Assembly (NCBI GenBank): GCA_001799695.1
Contig: MGTY01000097.1
Location: 1-37,175 of the forward strand
Length of the DNA: 37,175 bases
DNA from: Elusimicrobia bacterium GWA2_69_24
GTDB lineage: Bacteria; Elusimicrobiota; Elusimicrobia; UBA1565
Reading direction: 5' to 3'
Part shown: positions 1 to 8,318 of the stretch, in pieces
Layout of the letters: each line of letters begins with the position of its first letter
Position numbering within the stretch: position 1 is the first letter of the stretch
The notes under the pieces: model-generated
What the model saw: only the letters and a program-made list of their open reading frames with translations
What the model was told of the DNA's origin: nothing
The model's database searches: none
Translations under genes and position numbers: made by a program

Positions 1-10
1 CCGGTTCGGA

Positions 11-46
11 GGGAGGGGGGCCGGACCGACCTGTCCGGCCTCCCTA
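11..46. terminator. GC-rich hairpin at the window start
   Basis: GGCCGGA (19-25) pairs with TCCGGCC (34-40) around an 8-nt loop, and G-rich and C-rich flanks can lengthen the stem. There is no T-run after it. It may end a gene lying left of the window, or be a repeat of the REP kind. The function is inferred only from the fold. Confidence 0.3.
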
Positions 47-60
47 CCCCTATCAGCCCG

Positions 61-90
61 CTGGATACCGGCTTTCGCCGGTATGACGGC
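61..90. repeat. REP-like palindrome, copy a
   Basis: A perfect 8-bp stem, ATACCGGC (65-72) with GCCGGTAT (77-84), closes a TTTC loop. The same design, with a GAAA loop when read from the other strand, recurs at 9337-9356, and a relative with a CTGC loop lies at 26999-27018. The flanks (CTGG before, GACGGC after) resemble the widespread bacterial dispersed repeat with a CCAG end. The stems differ between copies but stay paired. Confidence 0.6.
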
Positions 91-250
91 TTTTCAAATG
101 TAAAGAAGTGTTGGGATCACTACACTGGTATGGACGAGCCGTTCCCATGATACAGGCACGGCGGCGAGATCTTTGATCAACTTGCTCCGGTGGGCCAGCT
201 CCGTCAGCAGCGGCAAGCCGGCGAACGAGGTGATCCTTGCCCACGTTGCG
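91..250 (-). pseudogene. Possible transposase N-terminal remnant
   Basis: On the minus strand a frame reading ITSFAGLPLLTELAHRSKLI is open for roughly 50 codons and then meets a stop near position 90. The pattern ITS.aGLPLL.ELA resembles the start of some IS1380/IS4-like DDE transposases. No start codon, catalytic residues or terminal repeats are visible, so this would be a dead scrap. The family assignment comes from memory of the motif and is weak. The rest of 1-342 shows no gene, but 295-372 is unusually AT-rich and probably holds the icd promoter. I cannot place a convincing -35/-10 pair there. Confidence 0.25.
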
Positions 251-372
251 CCACGAGTGTGCCCGGGCACAGTCGCTTAGCCGAGGATCGGGGTATAGAC
301 AGGTACTTTGCAGCTATGAAGGTAAAATGCTAATTTTAACTGTTGAATAATTTCCAGTATAGGGAGATTCGA

Positions 373-1749
373 ATGCCACAATTTCTGCGCGTCCAGGTGC
401 CGGCTGACGGGGCCAAGATCCAGGTAAAACAGGGCAAACTCGTCGTCCCCGATAACCCCATCATCCCCTTCTTCCCGGGAGACGGCACCGGACCCGACAT
501 CTGGAAGGCTGCCCAGGGCGTTCTGGACGCGGCCGTGCAGAAAGCTTACAAGGGCAAGAAGAAGATCGCCTGGATGCGCGTGTACGCCGGACTCGACGCG
601 CTGCAGACCTACGGCGATGACACGGTCCTCCCCGAGGAGACCCTCGCGGCTTTCAAGGAGTTCCACGTCGGGCTGAAGGGCCCCCTCACCACCCCGGCCG
701 GCGGCTTCAAGTACGTCTGCCTGGTCTGCGCCAAGGAGCAGGGAGACGTCGACGGCAAGCGCCCCGCCAAGTGCGTCGCCTGCGGCTCCGAGTTCGTGAC
801 CGCCCGCTTCCGCTCCGTGAACGTGAACATCCGCCAGAAGCTGGACCTCTACGCCTGCGTCCGGCCCGTGCGCTGGTTCAAAGGCGTGCCCTGCCCGGTG
901 AAGGCTCCCGAGAAGCTCGACATAGTGATCTTCCGCGAGAACACCGAGGACGTATACGCCGGCATCGAGTTCGAGCAGGGCACCCCCGAGCAGAAGAAGG
1001 TCTACGAGTTCCTGACCAAGGAGATGGGCAAGAAGTTCCGCGAGGACAGCGGCATCGGGATCAAGCCCATCTCGATCTTCTGCTCGACCCGCCTCATCCG
1101 CAAGGCCATCCAGTACGCCATCGATCACAACAAGCCCTCCGTCACCATGGTGCACAAGGGGAACATCCAGAAGTTCACCGAAGGCGCGTTCCGGGACTGG
1201 GGCTACCAGCTCGCCAAGGCGGAGTTCCGGAGCCAAGTCGTTTCCGAGACGGAACTCTGGGACCTGCACGGCGGCAAGCTGCCCGCGGGCAAGGTGCTGA
1301 TCAAGGACCGCATCGCGGACCAGATATTCCAACAGCTCCTGCTGCGCCCCGAGGAATATTCCGTCCTGGCCACGCCGAACCTGAACGGGGACTACCTCTC
1401 CGACGCCGCGGTCGCCCAGGTGGGCGGGCTCGGGCTCGGACCCGGCGCGAACATCGGCGACGAGACGGCCGTATTCGAGGCCACGCACGGCAGCGCCCCC
1501 AAGTACGCCGGCAAGGACCAGGTCAACCCGGGCTCCCTGATCCTTTCCGGGGTCATGATGCTCGAGCACCTCGGCTGGCAGGAGGCCGCGGACCTCATCG
1601 TCCGCTCCCTGGAGAAGACCATCCTCTCCAAGCGGGTCACCTACGACCTCGAGCGGCAGATGGGCGGGGCCACGAAGCTCAAGTGCTCCGAGTTCGGCGC
1701 CGAGATCGCCAGGAACATGGACGCGGTGCTGGAGAGCGCCGCCTCCTGA
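373..1749 (+). CDS. icd: NADP-type isocitrate dehydrogenase with inserted four-cysteine knuckle
   Basis: Catalyses oxidative decarboxylation of isocitrate to 2-oxoglutarate in the cytoplasmic TCA cycle. The 458-residue protein follows the E. coli Icd pattern throughout: [24 protein letters not shown], the substrate loop [10 protein letters not shown] (Ser148 aligns with E. coli Ser113), [23 protein letters not shown] and CSEFG. NADP-binding signatures are kept: HGSAPKYAG (Lys-Tyr) and VTYDLERQM (Tyr and Arg). The ATG at 373 is chosen because AGGGAG lies 6 nt upstream and the N-terminus then matches the family; an in-frame ATG at 343 is less likely. The oddity is an insertion of about 30 residues between PAGG and FRSVN, carrying Cys116, Cys119, Cys134 and Cys137 (CxxC-x14-CxxC), directly before the substrate loop. 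E. coli Icd has no such segment. It may bind zinc. Confidence 0.95.
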   Translation: MPQFLRVQVPADGAKIQVKQGKLVVPDNPIIPFFPGDGTGPDIWKAAQGVLDAAVQKAYKGKKKIAWMRVYAGLDALQTYGDDTVLPEETLAAFKEFHVGLKGPLTTPAGGFKYVCLVCAKEQGDVDGKRPAKCVACGSEFVTARFRSVNVNIRQKLDLYACVRPVRWFKGVPCPVKAPEKLDIVIFRENTEDVYAGIEFEQGTPEQKKVYEFLTKEMGKKFREDSGIGIKPISIFCSTRLIRKAIQYAIDHNKPSVTMVHKGNIQKFTEGAFRDWGYQLAKAEFRSQVVSETELWDLHGGKLPAGKVLIKDRIADQIFQQLLLRPEEYSVLATPNLNGDYLSDAAVAQVGGLGLGPGANIGDETAVFEATHGSAPKYAGKDQVNPGSLILSGVMMLEHLGWQEAADLIVRSLEKTILSKRVTYDLERQMGGATKLKCSEFGAEIARNMDAVLESAAS

Positions 1750-1769
1750 CCCCGGGGGAAGTCCAGCGC

Positions 1770-2723
1770 ATGAGCCCGAGACTCAGCATCCTCGTCCCCG
1801 TGTACAACGAGGAGGAGAACCTCGCCGACCTCGCCGAGGAGCTGCGCGCCGCGCTGGCCGGCGTGGACTACGAGGTGCTCTGGGTCGACGACGGCTCGCG
1901 AGACGGCTCCTACGGGCTCATCCGAAAGGCTTGCGCCGCGGAGCCGCGCTTCCGCGCGGTGCAGCTGGCCACCAACTTCGGGCAGACCGCCGCCCTGGCG
2001 GCGGGCATCGACCATGCGCGGGGCGCGGTCATCGCCTGCCTGGACTCCGACCGCCAGAACGACCCCAAAGACATCCCCGCCATGCTGGCCAAGCTCGACG
2101 AGGGCTTCGACGTGGTCAGCGGCTGGCGCCGGGACCGGCAGGACGCCTGGCTCACCCGGCGCCTGCCCTCGCAGGCCGCCAACGCCCTCATCTCCTGGGT
2201 GACGGGCGTGCATCTGCACGACTACGGCTGCACGCTCAAGCTCTATCGCGCGGAGTACCTCAAGCCCCTGCGCCTCTACGGCGAGATGCACCGCTTCATC
2301 CCGGCCATGGCCGGCACCATGGGCGCCCGCATCACCGAGCTCGTGGTCCATCACCGGCCGCGCACCCGCGGCGTGTCCAAGTACGGCCTGGCCCGCATAT
2401 TCAAGGTGATCCTCGACCTCATGACCGTCAAATTCATGAACGCCTACCTGACCAAGCCGAGTTATCTCTTCGGCGGGGGCGGCAGCCTGATGGTCCTGGT
2501 CGGGGTGGCGCTGTCCGCCGTGACCCTGTACAACAAGCTGTACCTGGGCATCTTCGTGAAGGACCAGCCCCTGTTCCTCGTCTCCATCTTCTTCGGCCTC
2601 GTCGGCGTCCAGCTCCTGCTCATCGGCCTGCTGGCCGAAGTCCTCACCCGGATCTATTACGACGTGCGCCAGCGCACCGCCTACTTCGTGCGCGAACGCC
2701 TCAACCTGGACGCCTCGGCATGA
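1770..2723 (+). CDS. Membrane-anchored GT2 glycosyltransferase (DPM1/ArnC/GtrB-like)
   Basis: A 317-residue family 2 glycosyltransferase. The N-terminal GT-A domain shows LSILVPVYNEEENL, VDDGSRDGS (Asp40-Asp41) and the metal-binding DSD at 92-94 followed by RQNDP. RGVSKYG near residue 207 is typical of dolichyl/polyprenyl-phosphate mannose or glucose synthases. Two C-terminal membrane segments (about 233-255 and 268-292) match the GtrB/ArnC layout, so it probably moves a sugar from a nucleotide donor to undecaprenyl phosphate at the inner membrane. The sugar cannot be told. It starts 20 bp after icd and its stop overlaps the next ATG by 4 bp (ATGA). Its stretch of the genome also encodes a shadow frame, which is not real. 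Confidence 0.85.
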   Translation: MSPRLSILVPVYNEEENLADLAEELRAALAGVDYEVLWVDDGSRDGSYGLIRKACAAEPRFRAVQLATNFGQTAALAAGIDHARGAVIACLDSDRQNDPKDIPAMLAKLDEGFDVVSGWRRDRQDAWLTRRLPSQAANALISWVTGVHLHDYGCTLKLYRAEYLKPLRLYGEMHRFIPAMAGTMGARITELVVHHRPRTRGVSKYGLARIFKVILDLMTVKFMNAYLTKPSYLFGGGGSLMVLVGVALSAVTLYNKLYLGIFVKDQPLFLVSIFFGLVGVQLLLIGLLAEVLTRIYYDVRQRTAYFVRERLNLDASA

Positions 2724-3187
2724 GCGACTCCCTGCGCTTCTCGGTCACTGAGATCCGCGAGGCGGGCGGCCTGTGCGCCTCCCTCGAAGTGGAGCCCGCC
2801 CTGATCTTCCCCGAGCCCGTCCCCAACGCAGCTCTCGCCGGCCCGGTCGCGGCGGAGCTGGAGTTCTCCGTGGGGGGGAACCGCATCCTCCTGCAGCTGC
2901 GCATCTCCGGCTCCTGGAAGACGAACTGCAGCCGCTGCCTGGCGGAGCACCGCGTCGATTTCGCCGCCTCCGCCGAGGAGACCTACCCCCTGGACCAGGA
3001 CAGCGTGGACGTCGGCGAGGAGGTCCGTCAGGCCGCCTTGCTGGAGGTCCCGCAGCGTTCGCTGTGCCGCGCGGACTGCAAGGGCCTCTGCCCGCAGTGC
3101 GGCAAGGACCTCAACGCCGAGCCCTGCGGCTGCGTCGTGAAGCCGCCATCCCCTTTTGCCGCACTCAAGAAACTCAAAGGCAGTTGA
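2720..3187 (+). CDS. YceD/DUF177 family protein
   Basis: 155 residues of the YceD (DUF177) family, the small protein that usually sits directly upstream of rpmF and has been linked to 23S rRNA accumulation and ribosome biogenesis. It has the family features: a CSRC pair (Cys70, Cys73) in the middle and a C-terminal cysteine cluster, LCRADCKGLCPQCG (Cys116, 120, 124, 127) followed by CGC, likely metal-binding. Start ATG overlaps the stop of the glycosyltransferase (ATGA), implying coupled translation. rpmF follows 13 bp downstream, the conserved family context. The identity is firm; the molecular role is not settled. Confidence 0.85.
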   Translation: MSDSLRFSVTEIREAGGLCASLEVEPALIFPEPVPNAALAGPVAAELEFSVGGNRILLQLRISGSWKTNCSRCLAEHRVDFAASAEETYPLDQDSVDVGEEVRQAALLEVPQRSLCRADCKGLCPQCGKDLNAEPCGCVVKPPSPFAALKKLKGS

Positions 3188-3200
3188 AAGGAGCATCACC

Positions 3201-3440
3201 ATGCCCAATCCAGTACGCAAGCACACCCGACACCGCACCTCGACCCGCCGCGCCGCCAACTGGCGCCTCACGCTCTCGGCCCTGAGCAAGTGCTCTCACT
3301 GCGGAGAGATGACCCCGCCCCACCGGGTCTGCTCGCATTGCGGCTTCTACGACGGCGTACTCGTCCTCCCCAAGAAGGTCAAGAAGTCCAAGAAGGCGCA
3401 GGCGGGGGAGAACCCCCAGGGTAACGAGGAAGCGAAGTAG
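3201..3440 (+). CDS. rpmF: 50S ribosomal protein bL32
   Basis: 79-residue bL32. The N-terminus MPNPVRKHTRHRTSTRRAAN is the classic L32 start, and a zinc ribbon is formed by CSHC (Cys31, Cys34) and CSHC (Cys44, Cys47). The body ends near residue 58, and about 20 extra Lys/Glu-rich residues follow, making it longer than the usual 55-65. Shine-Dalgarno AAAGGAG lies just upstream. It sits in the conserved yceD-rpmF-plsX order, tying ribosome and lipid synthesis genes. The ATG at 3201 is preferred over an in-frame upstream start at 3156, which would fall inside yceD. Confidence 0.95.
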   Translation: MPNPVRKHTRHRTSTRRAANWRLTLSALSKCSHCGEMTPPHRVCSHCGFYDGVLVLPKKVKKSKKAQAGENPQGNEEAK

Positions 3441-3443
3441 TCC

Positions 3444-4466
3444 ATGCGCATCGCGGTCGACGCGGTCGGCGAATCGCCGCTCCGCCCGGTCCTGGAAGGG
3501 GCGCTCCGGGCCGTCAAGGAAGAGGGCCACGAGCTCTTCCTTTTCGGTCCGGCGAAGGCGCTCAACGAGGAGCTGGCCTTGCTGGGCGGGGCGGAGACGC
3601 CGGGGCTCTCGGTGCTCGACGCCCCGTCCTCGGTCACGCCCCAGGACGACCCGGCCGCCGCCTGCCGCGAGAAGCCGGACTCCGGGCTCATGCGCTCGGC
3701 CGAGTGGGTCGCGCTCAAACGCGCGGAGGCCATGGTCTCCCTGGGCGAACCCACCGCCGTCGTCGCCGCGTGCCTGTGGCACCTCAAACGCCTGCGCGGG
3801 GTGCTGCGCCCCGCCCTGCTTTGCACCATCACCACGCCCAAGGGGCCCTGCCTCCTGGCCGACGCGGGGGCCTGCCTGGACTCCAAGCCCTGGCACCTCC
3901 TGCAGTTCGCGCTGATGGGCACGCTCTACGCCCAGCGCGTGCTCAAGGTCGCGGAGCCCACGGTCCGTCTCCTGGCCGCGGGACCCTGCGAGGGCCGCTC
4001 CGATGAGCTCGTGCGCGAGGCCCTGCCGCTCCTGCGCTACGCGGGGGTGCGCTTCATGGGGACCATCCGGGCCGGCGACCTTCCGCGCGGGGGAACCGAT
4101 ATCGTGGTCGCCAACGGGACCTGCGGCGAGGTCGCCGCGCGCCTTCTGATGGGCGCGTCGGCGTCGATGCGGGATATGATAGAATCCGAACTCCGCGGCG
4201 GGATGCTCTCCAAGGTGGGGGGCGCGTTGTCGCGGGGGGCCATCCGCCGCGCCGGCCTCTCCTGCGGCAGCGTCTCTGCGGACGGGGCGCCGCTCTTGGG
4301 AGTCGCGGGCCCGGTGGTGCTGAGCCTGGCCCCGAACAGCGCGGACGCGTTCCTGGGAGCGATCCGAACCGTCGCGAAGCTGGCGGAGTCCGATATCCAG
4401 GAGAGCCTGCGGGAGCGGCTCGAGGACGTGCGCTCCAGCATGGAGTTCTCGAAAGTCGTCGAATAG
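3444..4466 (+). CDS. plsX: Divergent PlsX-like protein (phosphate acyltransferase family)
   Basis: 340 residues, the usual PlsX length, in the usual place (3 bp after rpmF, before fabG-acpP). PlsX makes acyl-phosphate from acyl-ACP for phospholipid synthesis. Family landmarks remain: DAGACLDSKPWHLLQFALMG matches the DLGANVDC...QFAIMG block, NGTCGEVAARLLMG matches the DGFTGNV block, and DGAPLLGVAG matches GGAPLLG. Other hallmarks are degraded: the N-terminal D.MGGD.aP reads DAVGESP, the AGNTGA loop reads ACLWHLKR, and the GHG near the C-terminus reads LAP. It could be a fast-evolving working enzyme or a paralogue with a changed role. The family call is good; activity is uncertain. Confidence 0.75.
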   Translation: MRIAVDAVGESPLRPVLEGALRAVKEEGHELFLFGPAKALNEELALLGGAETPGLSVLDAPSSVTPQDDPAAACREKPDSGLMRSAEWVALKRAEAMVSLGEPTAVVAACLWHLKRLRGVLRPALLCTITTPKGPCLLADAGACLDSKPWHLLQFALMGTLYAQRVLKVAEPTVRLLAAGPCEGRSDELVREALPLLRYAGVRFMGTIRAGDLPRGGTDIVVANGTCGEVAARLLMGASASMRDMIESELRGGMLSKVGGALSRGAIRRAGLSCGSVSADGAPLLGVAGPVVLSLAPNSADAFLGAIRTVAKLAESDIQESLRERLEDVRSSMEFSKVVE

Positions 4467-4478
4467 GGTGAGGGTGCC

Positions 4479-5234
4479 ATGAACGGATCCGAGCGATTGC
4501 GGGAGAAGACGGCGGTCATCACGGGCGGAGCCCAGGGGATCGGGCGCGCCATGGCGGAGACTTTCGCCCGCGAGGGCGCGCGGCTCATACTGGCCGACGT
4601 GGACGGCGCCCTGGCGGAGAAGACCGCGGCCGAGGTCGCCGCCGCCTTCAACACGGCTGCGCACGGCGTCGCCTGCAATGTCACCGAGTATCCGTCCTGC
4701 GAGGCGGCCGTCGCCGCCGCAGTTGACAAATTCGGGAAAATTGATATATTGGTCAACAACGCGGGGATCACGCGCGACGGTCTGGTCTTGCGCATGTCGG
4801 ATGCGGACTGGGACGCGGTCCTGGCGGTGAATCTCAAGGGCGCCTTCCACTGCACGAAGGCGGCTCTGCGGCCGATGATGAAGGCGCGGACGGGACGCAT
4901 CATCAACATCGCCTCGGTCATCGGGCAGCAAGGGAACGCAGGGCAGGCGAACTACGCCGCCTCGAAAGGCGGGTTGATCGCTTTCACGAAATCCTGCGCT
5001 AAAGAAGTGGCTTCACGCGGAATACTGGTAAACGCCATCGCGCCGGGGTTCATCCAGACGCGGATGACGGATGCGATCAGCGAGGAAGCCAAGAGTCGGG
5101 CCCTGGAGTTCGTGCTGCTCGGGCGCATGGGGAAGCCGGAAGAGGTGGCTGCGGCCGCCCTGTTCCTGGCCTCCGATGACGCCGCGTATATCACGGGCCA
5201 GGTGATCAACGTCAACGGCGGCATGTACGTTTAG
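4479..5234 (+). CDS. fabG: 3-oxoacyl-ACP reductase
   Basis: 251-residue short-chain dehydrogenase/reductase that reduces 3-oxoacyl-ACP with NADPH in fatty acid elongation. It shows the cofactor motif TGGAQGIG (15-22), NNAG, and the catalytic set Ser146, Tyr159, Lys163 (IASVIG then NYAASK), with the same spacing as E. coli FabG (138/151/155). It ends with the family tail [12 protein letters not shown]. The ATG at 4479 follows GGGTGAGGGTG. It lies 12 bp after plsX and 28 bp before acpP, the standard fab cluster order, but fabH and fabD, often found here, are absent. Confidence 0.92.
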   Translation: MNGSERLREKTAVITGGAQGIGRAMAETFAREGARLILADVDGALAEKTAAEVAAAFNTAAHGVACNVTEYPSCEAAVAAAVDKFGKIDILVNNAGITRDGLVLRMSDADWDAVLAVNLKGAFHCTKAALRPMMKARTGRIINIASVIGQQGNAGQANYAASKGGLIAFTKSCAKEVASRGILVNAIAPGFIQTRMTDAISEEAKSRALEFVLLGRMGKPEEVAAAALFLASDDAAYITGQVINVNGGMYV

Positions 5235-5262
5235 CCGCCGAACCTAAAGAGAAGAGGTAAGC

Positions 5263-5508
5263 ATGGCTGACAACAACGTTGAGGAGCGGGTCAAGAAGAT
5301 CATCGTGGACCAGCTCGGCGTAGACGCCAACGAGGTGGCCCCGTCCGCTCACTTCGTCAACGACCTCGGGGCCGACTCCCTCGATACCGTCGAACTCGTG
5401 ATGGCGCTGGAAGAGGAGTTCGACACGGAGATCCCGGACGAACAGGCCGAGAAGATCCAGACGGTCGGCCAGGCCATCGAGTACATCAAGGCGCACGCGA
5501 AGAAATAG
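5263..5508 (+). CDS. acpP: Acyl carrier protein
   Basis: 81-residue acidic ACP. Ser39 in [18 protein letters not shown] is the 4'-phosphopantetheine attachment site, and the remainder matches the four-helix ACP fold. It carries acyl chains for fatty acid and phospholipid synthesis. SD AGAAGAGG precedes the ATG. It sits between fabG and rnc, a widespread bacterial order. Only about 40 bp separate it from rnc. Confidence 0.96.
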   Translation: MADNNVEERVKKIIVDQLGVDANEVAPSAHFVNDLGADSLDTVELVMALEEEFDTEIPDEQAEKIQTVGQAIEYIKAHAKK

Positions 5509-5550
5509 CCCGGGTCCCTTCCCGGTCTCGGGATGGGACGCGCGGTCGCG

Positions 5551-6228
5551 ATGTCCTTAGACCTAGAGGAGGTCATCGGATATCATTTCCGGAATCCAGC
5601 CCTCTCTCGCGAGGCGTTGACGCACAAGTCCTATGCCTACGAGAAAGGGGAGCTCGCGCACAACGAGCGGCTGGAATTCTTGGGCGACAGCGTGCTCGCT
5701 GCGCTGGTGGCCCACCTCCTGTTCGCCGAACACCCCGAAGAAGACGAGGGCCGCCTCTCCAAAAGGAAGGCGGCCCTCGTCTCCAGGAGCTCCCTGGCGG
5801 CCTGGGCCGAGCGACTCGGCCTGGGACGGCACATGCTCCTGGGCACGGGCGAGGAGTCCACGGGCGGGCGCACCCGCCCGAGCATCCTCGCCAACGCGCT
5901 GGAAGCCCTGCTGGGGGCGGTGTACCTCGACGGGGGCTTCGCCGCCGCCCGGGACATGCTGCAGCGCTGCTGCCTGGACTCGGGCGCCGAGTTCGTGGAG
6001 ACGGATTTCAAGAGCCGCCTCCAGGAACTGGTGCAGAAGAAGCACAAGGTGACGCCGGAGTACAAACTGGTGGAAACCAGCGGACCGGACCATGACAAGT
6101 CGTTCTCGGTCGAGGTGACCCTGGGTTCGCGGACGCTGGGAGAAGGAGACGGCAAGACCAAGAAAGAAGCCGAGCAGGCTGCCGCGAGCGACGCGCTGAA
6201 CCGGCTGCAGCGCCCGCGCGAGAGCTAG
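5551..6228 (+). CDS. rnc: Ribonuclease III
   Basis: Double-strand-specific RNase that processes rRNA precursors and structured mRNAs. The signature NERLEFLGDSVL is present with acidic residues Glu39, Glu42 and Asp46, and Glu118 in ALEALLGAVYLDGG is the second metal ligand. A C-terminal dsRNA-binding domain runs from about residue 150 (DFKSRLQELVQKK to the end). I favour ATG 5551 because GGGACG lies about 10 nt upstream; the in-frame ATG at 5533 would add six residues and has no separate SD. The length of 225 is normal. Large RNA hairpins such as the element at 16003-16271 would be natural substrates, which is inference. Confidence 0.95.
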   Translation: MSLDLEEVIGYHFRNPALSREALTHKSYAYEKGELAHNERLEFLGDSVLAALVAHLLFAEHPEEDEGRLSKRKAALVSRSSLAAWAERLGLGRHMLLGTGEESTGGRTRPSILANALEALLGAVYLDGGFAAARDMLQRCCLDSGAEFVETDFKSRLQELVQKKHKVTPEYKLVETSGPDHDKSFSVEVTLGSRTLGEGDGKTKKEAEQAAASDALNRLQRPRES

Positions 6229-6243
6229 ATCACCGAGGCTACC

Positions 6244-7488
6244 ATGGACTATGGATTGACCGAACTGCAGAGGGAGATGGTGGCGCTGTCGCGCGAGCTG
6301 GCGGTCAAGAAGATCAAGCCCGTCCGGGAGAAATACGACGAAAGCGAGGAGTTCCCCTGGGACATCGTCGAAGAGCTCCGCAAAGCGGACCTCTTCGGGG
6401 TCTACCTCCCGGAGGAGTACGGCGGCATGGGCGGGGGCCTCTTCGAGCTGGGCCTCATCAGCGAGCAGCTCTCGCGCACCTGCGGCGGCATCGCCCTCTG
6501 CCTCATGACCTCGTCCTTGTGCTCCATGCCCATCCTGGTGTTCGGCTCCCCGGAGCAGCGCCAGCGCTTCCTGCCCGACATCGCCTCGGGCAAGAAGCTC
6601 GGGGCCTTCTGCATCACCGAGCCGGGCTCCGGCTCCGACGCGAGCTCGCTCAAGGCCACGGCCGTGGCCGACGGGGATCACTTCATCCTCAACGGCGTCA
6701 AGAACTTCTGCTCCTCGGGGAAGGCCTCGGAGACCTACGTGGTCTTCTTCAGCACCAACCCCAAGCGCGGCGCCCGCGGCATCACCGCCTTCATCGTGGA
6801 GAAGGGGACCCCCGGCTTCACCTTCGGAAAGAAGGAGAAGAAGATGGGCATCCGGGCGAACTCCACGCACGAGCTCGTCTTCAGCGACTGCCGCGTGCCC
6901 AAGGCCAACATCCTATTCAAGGAGGGGATGGGCCTGCTGGTCGCCCAGAACACCTTCGACTTCGCCCGGCCCGGGGTCGGCGCCCAGGCCATCGGCATCG
7001 CCCAGGGCGCGCTCGACGAGACCCTGGCCTACACCCGGGTGCGCAAACAGTTCGACGTGCCGGTGGCGAGCTTCCAGGCCATCGGACACATGCTGGCCGA
7101 GTGCGCCACGCAGATCGAGGCGGCGCGGGCCCTGTTCTTCACCACCGTCCGGGCGATGGACGCGGAGCTCCTCCCGGCGGTCAAGAAGGCGATCGCCGAG
7201 AACATCACGGTCTACGAAGCCATGAAGGCCCTGAACTGCCGCCGCTGGAGCAAGGAATCGGCCATGGTCAAGGTCTTCAGCTCCGACGTGGCCATGAAGG
7301 TGACCACCGACTGCGTGCAGATGTGCGGCGGCATCGGCTACATGAGGGACTTCCCGGTGGAGAAGTACATGCGCGACGCCAAGATCACCCAGATATATGA
7401 AGGGACCAACCAGCTGCAGCGCGAGGAGATCGCGCGGATGCTGGTCAAGGAAGCGGCTTCCTCCGAGAGGGAAGCCGCGGGGAGCTAG
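6244..7488 (+). CDS. Acyl-CoA dehydrogenase
   Basis: 414-residue FAD-dependent acyl-CoA dehydrogenase that introduces the alpha-beta double bond in acyl-CoA and passes electrons to ETF. Seen: PEEYGGMGGG, signature 1 (GAFCITEPGSGSD), signature 2 (QMCGGIGYMRDFPVEKYMRD) and the catalytic base Glu386 in QIYEGTNQLQ, the position used by short- and medium-chain enzymes. It is about 30 residues longer than the common 380. The extra stretch lies near residues 300-325 (AELLPAVKKAIAENITVYEA). etfB starts 5 bp downstream, so this is an ACD-ETF unit. Chain length preference cannot be told. Confidence 0.9.
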   Translation: MDYGLTELQREMVALSRELAVKKIKPVREKYDESEEFPWDIVEELRKADLFGVYLPEEYGGMGGGLFELGLISEQLSRTCGGIALCLMTSSLCSMPILVFGSPEQRQRFLPDIASGKKLGAFCITEPGSGSDASSLKATAVADGDHFILNGVKNFCSSGKASETYVVFFSTNPKRGARGITAFIVEKGTPGFTFGKKEKKMGIRANSTHELVFSDCRVPKANILFKEGMGLLVAQNTFDFARPGVGAQAIGIAQGALDETLAYTRVRKQFDVPVASFQAIGHMLAECATQIEAARALFFTTVRAMDAELLPAVKKAIAENITVYEAMKALNCRRWSKESAMVKVFSSDVAMKVTTDCVQMCGGIGYMRDFPVEKYMRDAKITQIYEGTNQLQREEIARMLVKEAASSEREAAGS

Positions 7489-7493
7489 ACTCG

Positions 7494-8297
7494 ATGAACA
7501 TCGTGGTTTGCGTCAAGCGCACGCCGGCGTCCACCAGCGTCGCCCTCGACCCGCAGACGGGCGCGGTGAAGACCGCGGGGCTGCCGCACGGCATCAATCC
7601 GTTCGACGAGTACGCGGTCGAGGAGGCCCTCCGCCTCAAGGAGCGCATCCCCGGGACCAAGGTCGCCGTGCTCAGCGTCGGTCCGGCCGAGAACGACGAG
7701 GTCATCCGCGCCGCCCTGGCTCTGGGCTGCGACACCGGCGTCCTGCTCAGCGACCCGGCCTTCGCGGGCTCCGACGTCTACGCGCTCTCCCTCATCCTGG
7801 CCAAGGGCATCCAGAAGGTCGCCGAGACCCGGGGCGGGGTGGGACTGGTCCTGTTCGGACGCCAATCCAACGACGGGGAGTCCGGCCACACCACGGCCGC
7901 GGTGGGCGCCCGCCTGGGCTGGCCGAGCGTCATCTCGGTGCGCAAGATCCCCGAGGCGGCGGACGCCGCCGTCACGGTGGAGCGCCTCCGGGAGGACGGG
8001 ACGGACGTCCTCCAGTTGACGCTGCCGGCCGTGCTCAGCGTGCTCAAGGAGATCAACGAGCCCCGCCTGCCCTCCCTGAGGGGGAAGATGGCCGCCAAGA
8101 AGATGCCGGTGGAGACCTGGGGCGCCGCCGCCCTCGGGCTGTCCGCCGACGTCGTGGGCAAGGCCGGCTCCCGGATGGACGTCGTCAAGATGGCGCCCGT
8201 ACCGTCGCGCGGAGCCGGCGTCGTCATCACGGGGGAGACCCCCGAGGACAAGGCCCAGGCCCTGGTCGCGAAGCTCAAAGAAGCCAAGTTCATTTAA
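7494..8297 (+). CDS. etfB: Electron transfer flavoprotein beta subunit
   Basis: 267 residues. EtfB forms the ETF heterodimer with EtfA and takes electrons from acyl-CoA dehydrogenases. Recognised by MNIVVCVKRTP, NPFDEYAVEEALRLKE, GRQSNDGESGHTTAAVGARL and the strong family signature VLKEINEPRLPSLRGKMAAKK. It starts 5 bp after the acyl-CoA dehydrogenase and is followed by etfA after 21 bp, with SD AAGGAA. Whether it is a conventional or electron-bifurcating type cannot be settled by eye. Confidence 0.93.
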   Translation: MNIVVCVKRTPASTSVALDPQTGAVKTAGLPHGINPFDEYAVEEALRLKERIPGTKVAVLSVGPAENDEVIRAALALGCDTGVLLSDPAFAGSDVYALSLILAKGIQKVAETRGGVGLVLFGRQSNDGESGHTTAAVGARLGWPSVISVRKIPEAADAAVTVERLREDGTDVLQLTLPAVLSVLKEINEPRLPSLRGKMAAKKMPVETWGAAALGLSADVVGKAGSRMDVVKMAPVPSRGAGVVITGETPEDKAQALVAKLKEAKFI

Positions 8298-8318
8298 CCC
8301 AGAAAAAGGAATCCTGCA

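Noticed and set aside
277..1569. A long minus-strand open frame of 430 codons opposite icd
   Set aside because: It is a GC-skew shadow: the plus-strand frame is unmistakably isocitrate dehydrogenase and the minus product has a biased, motif-free composition.
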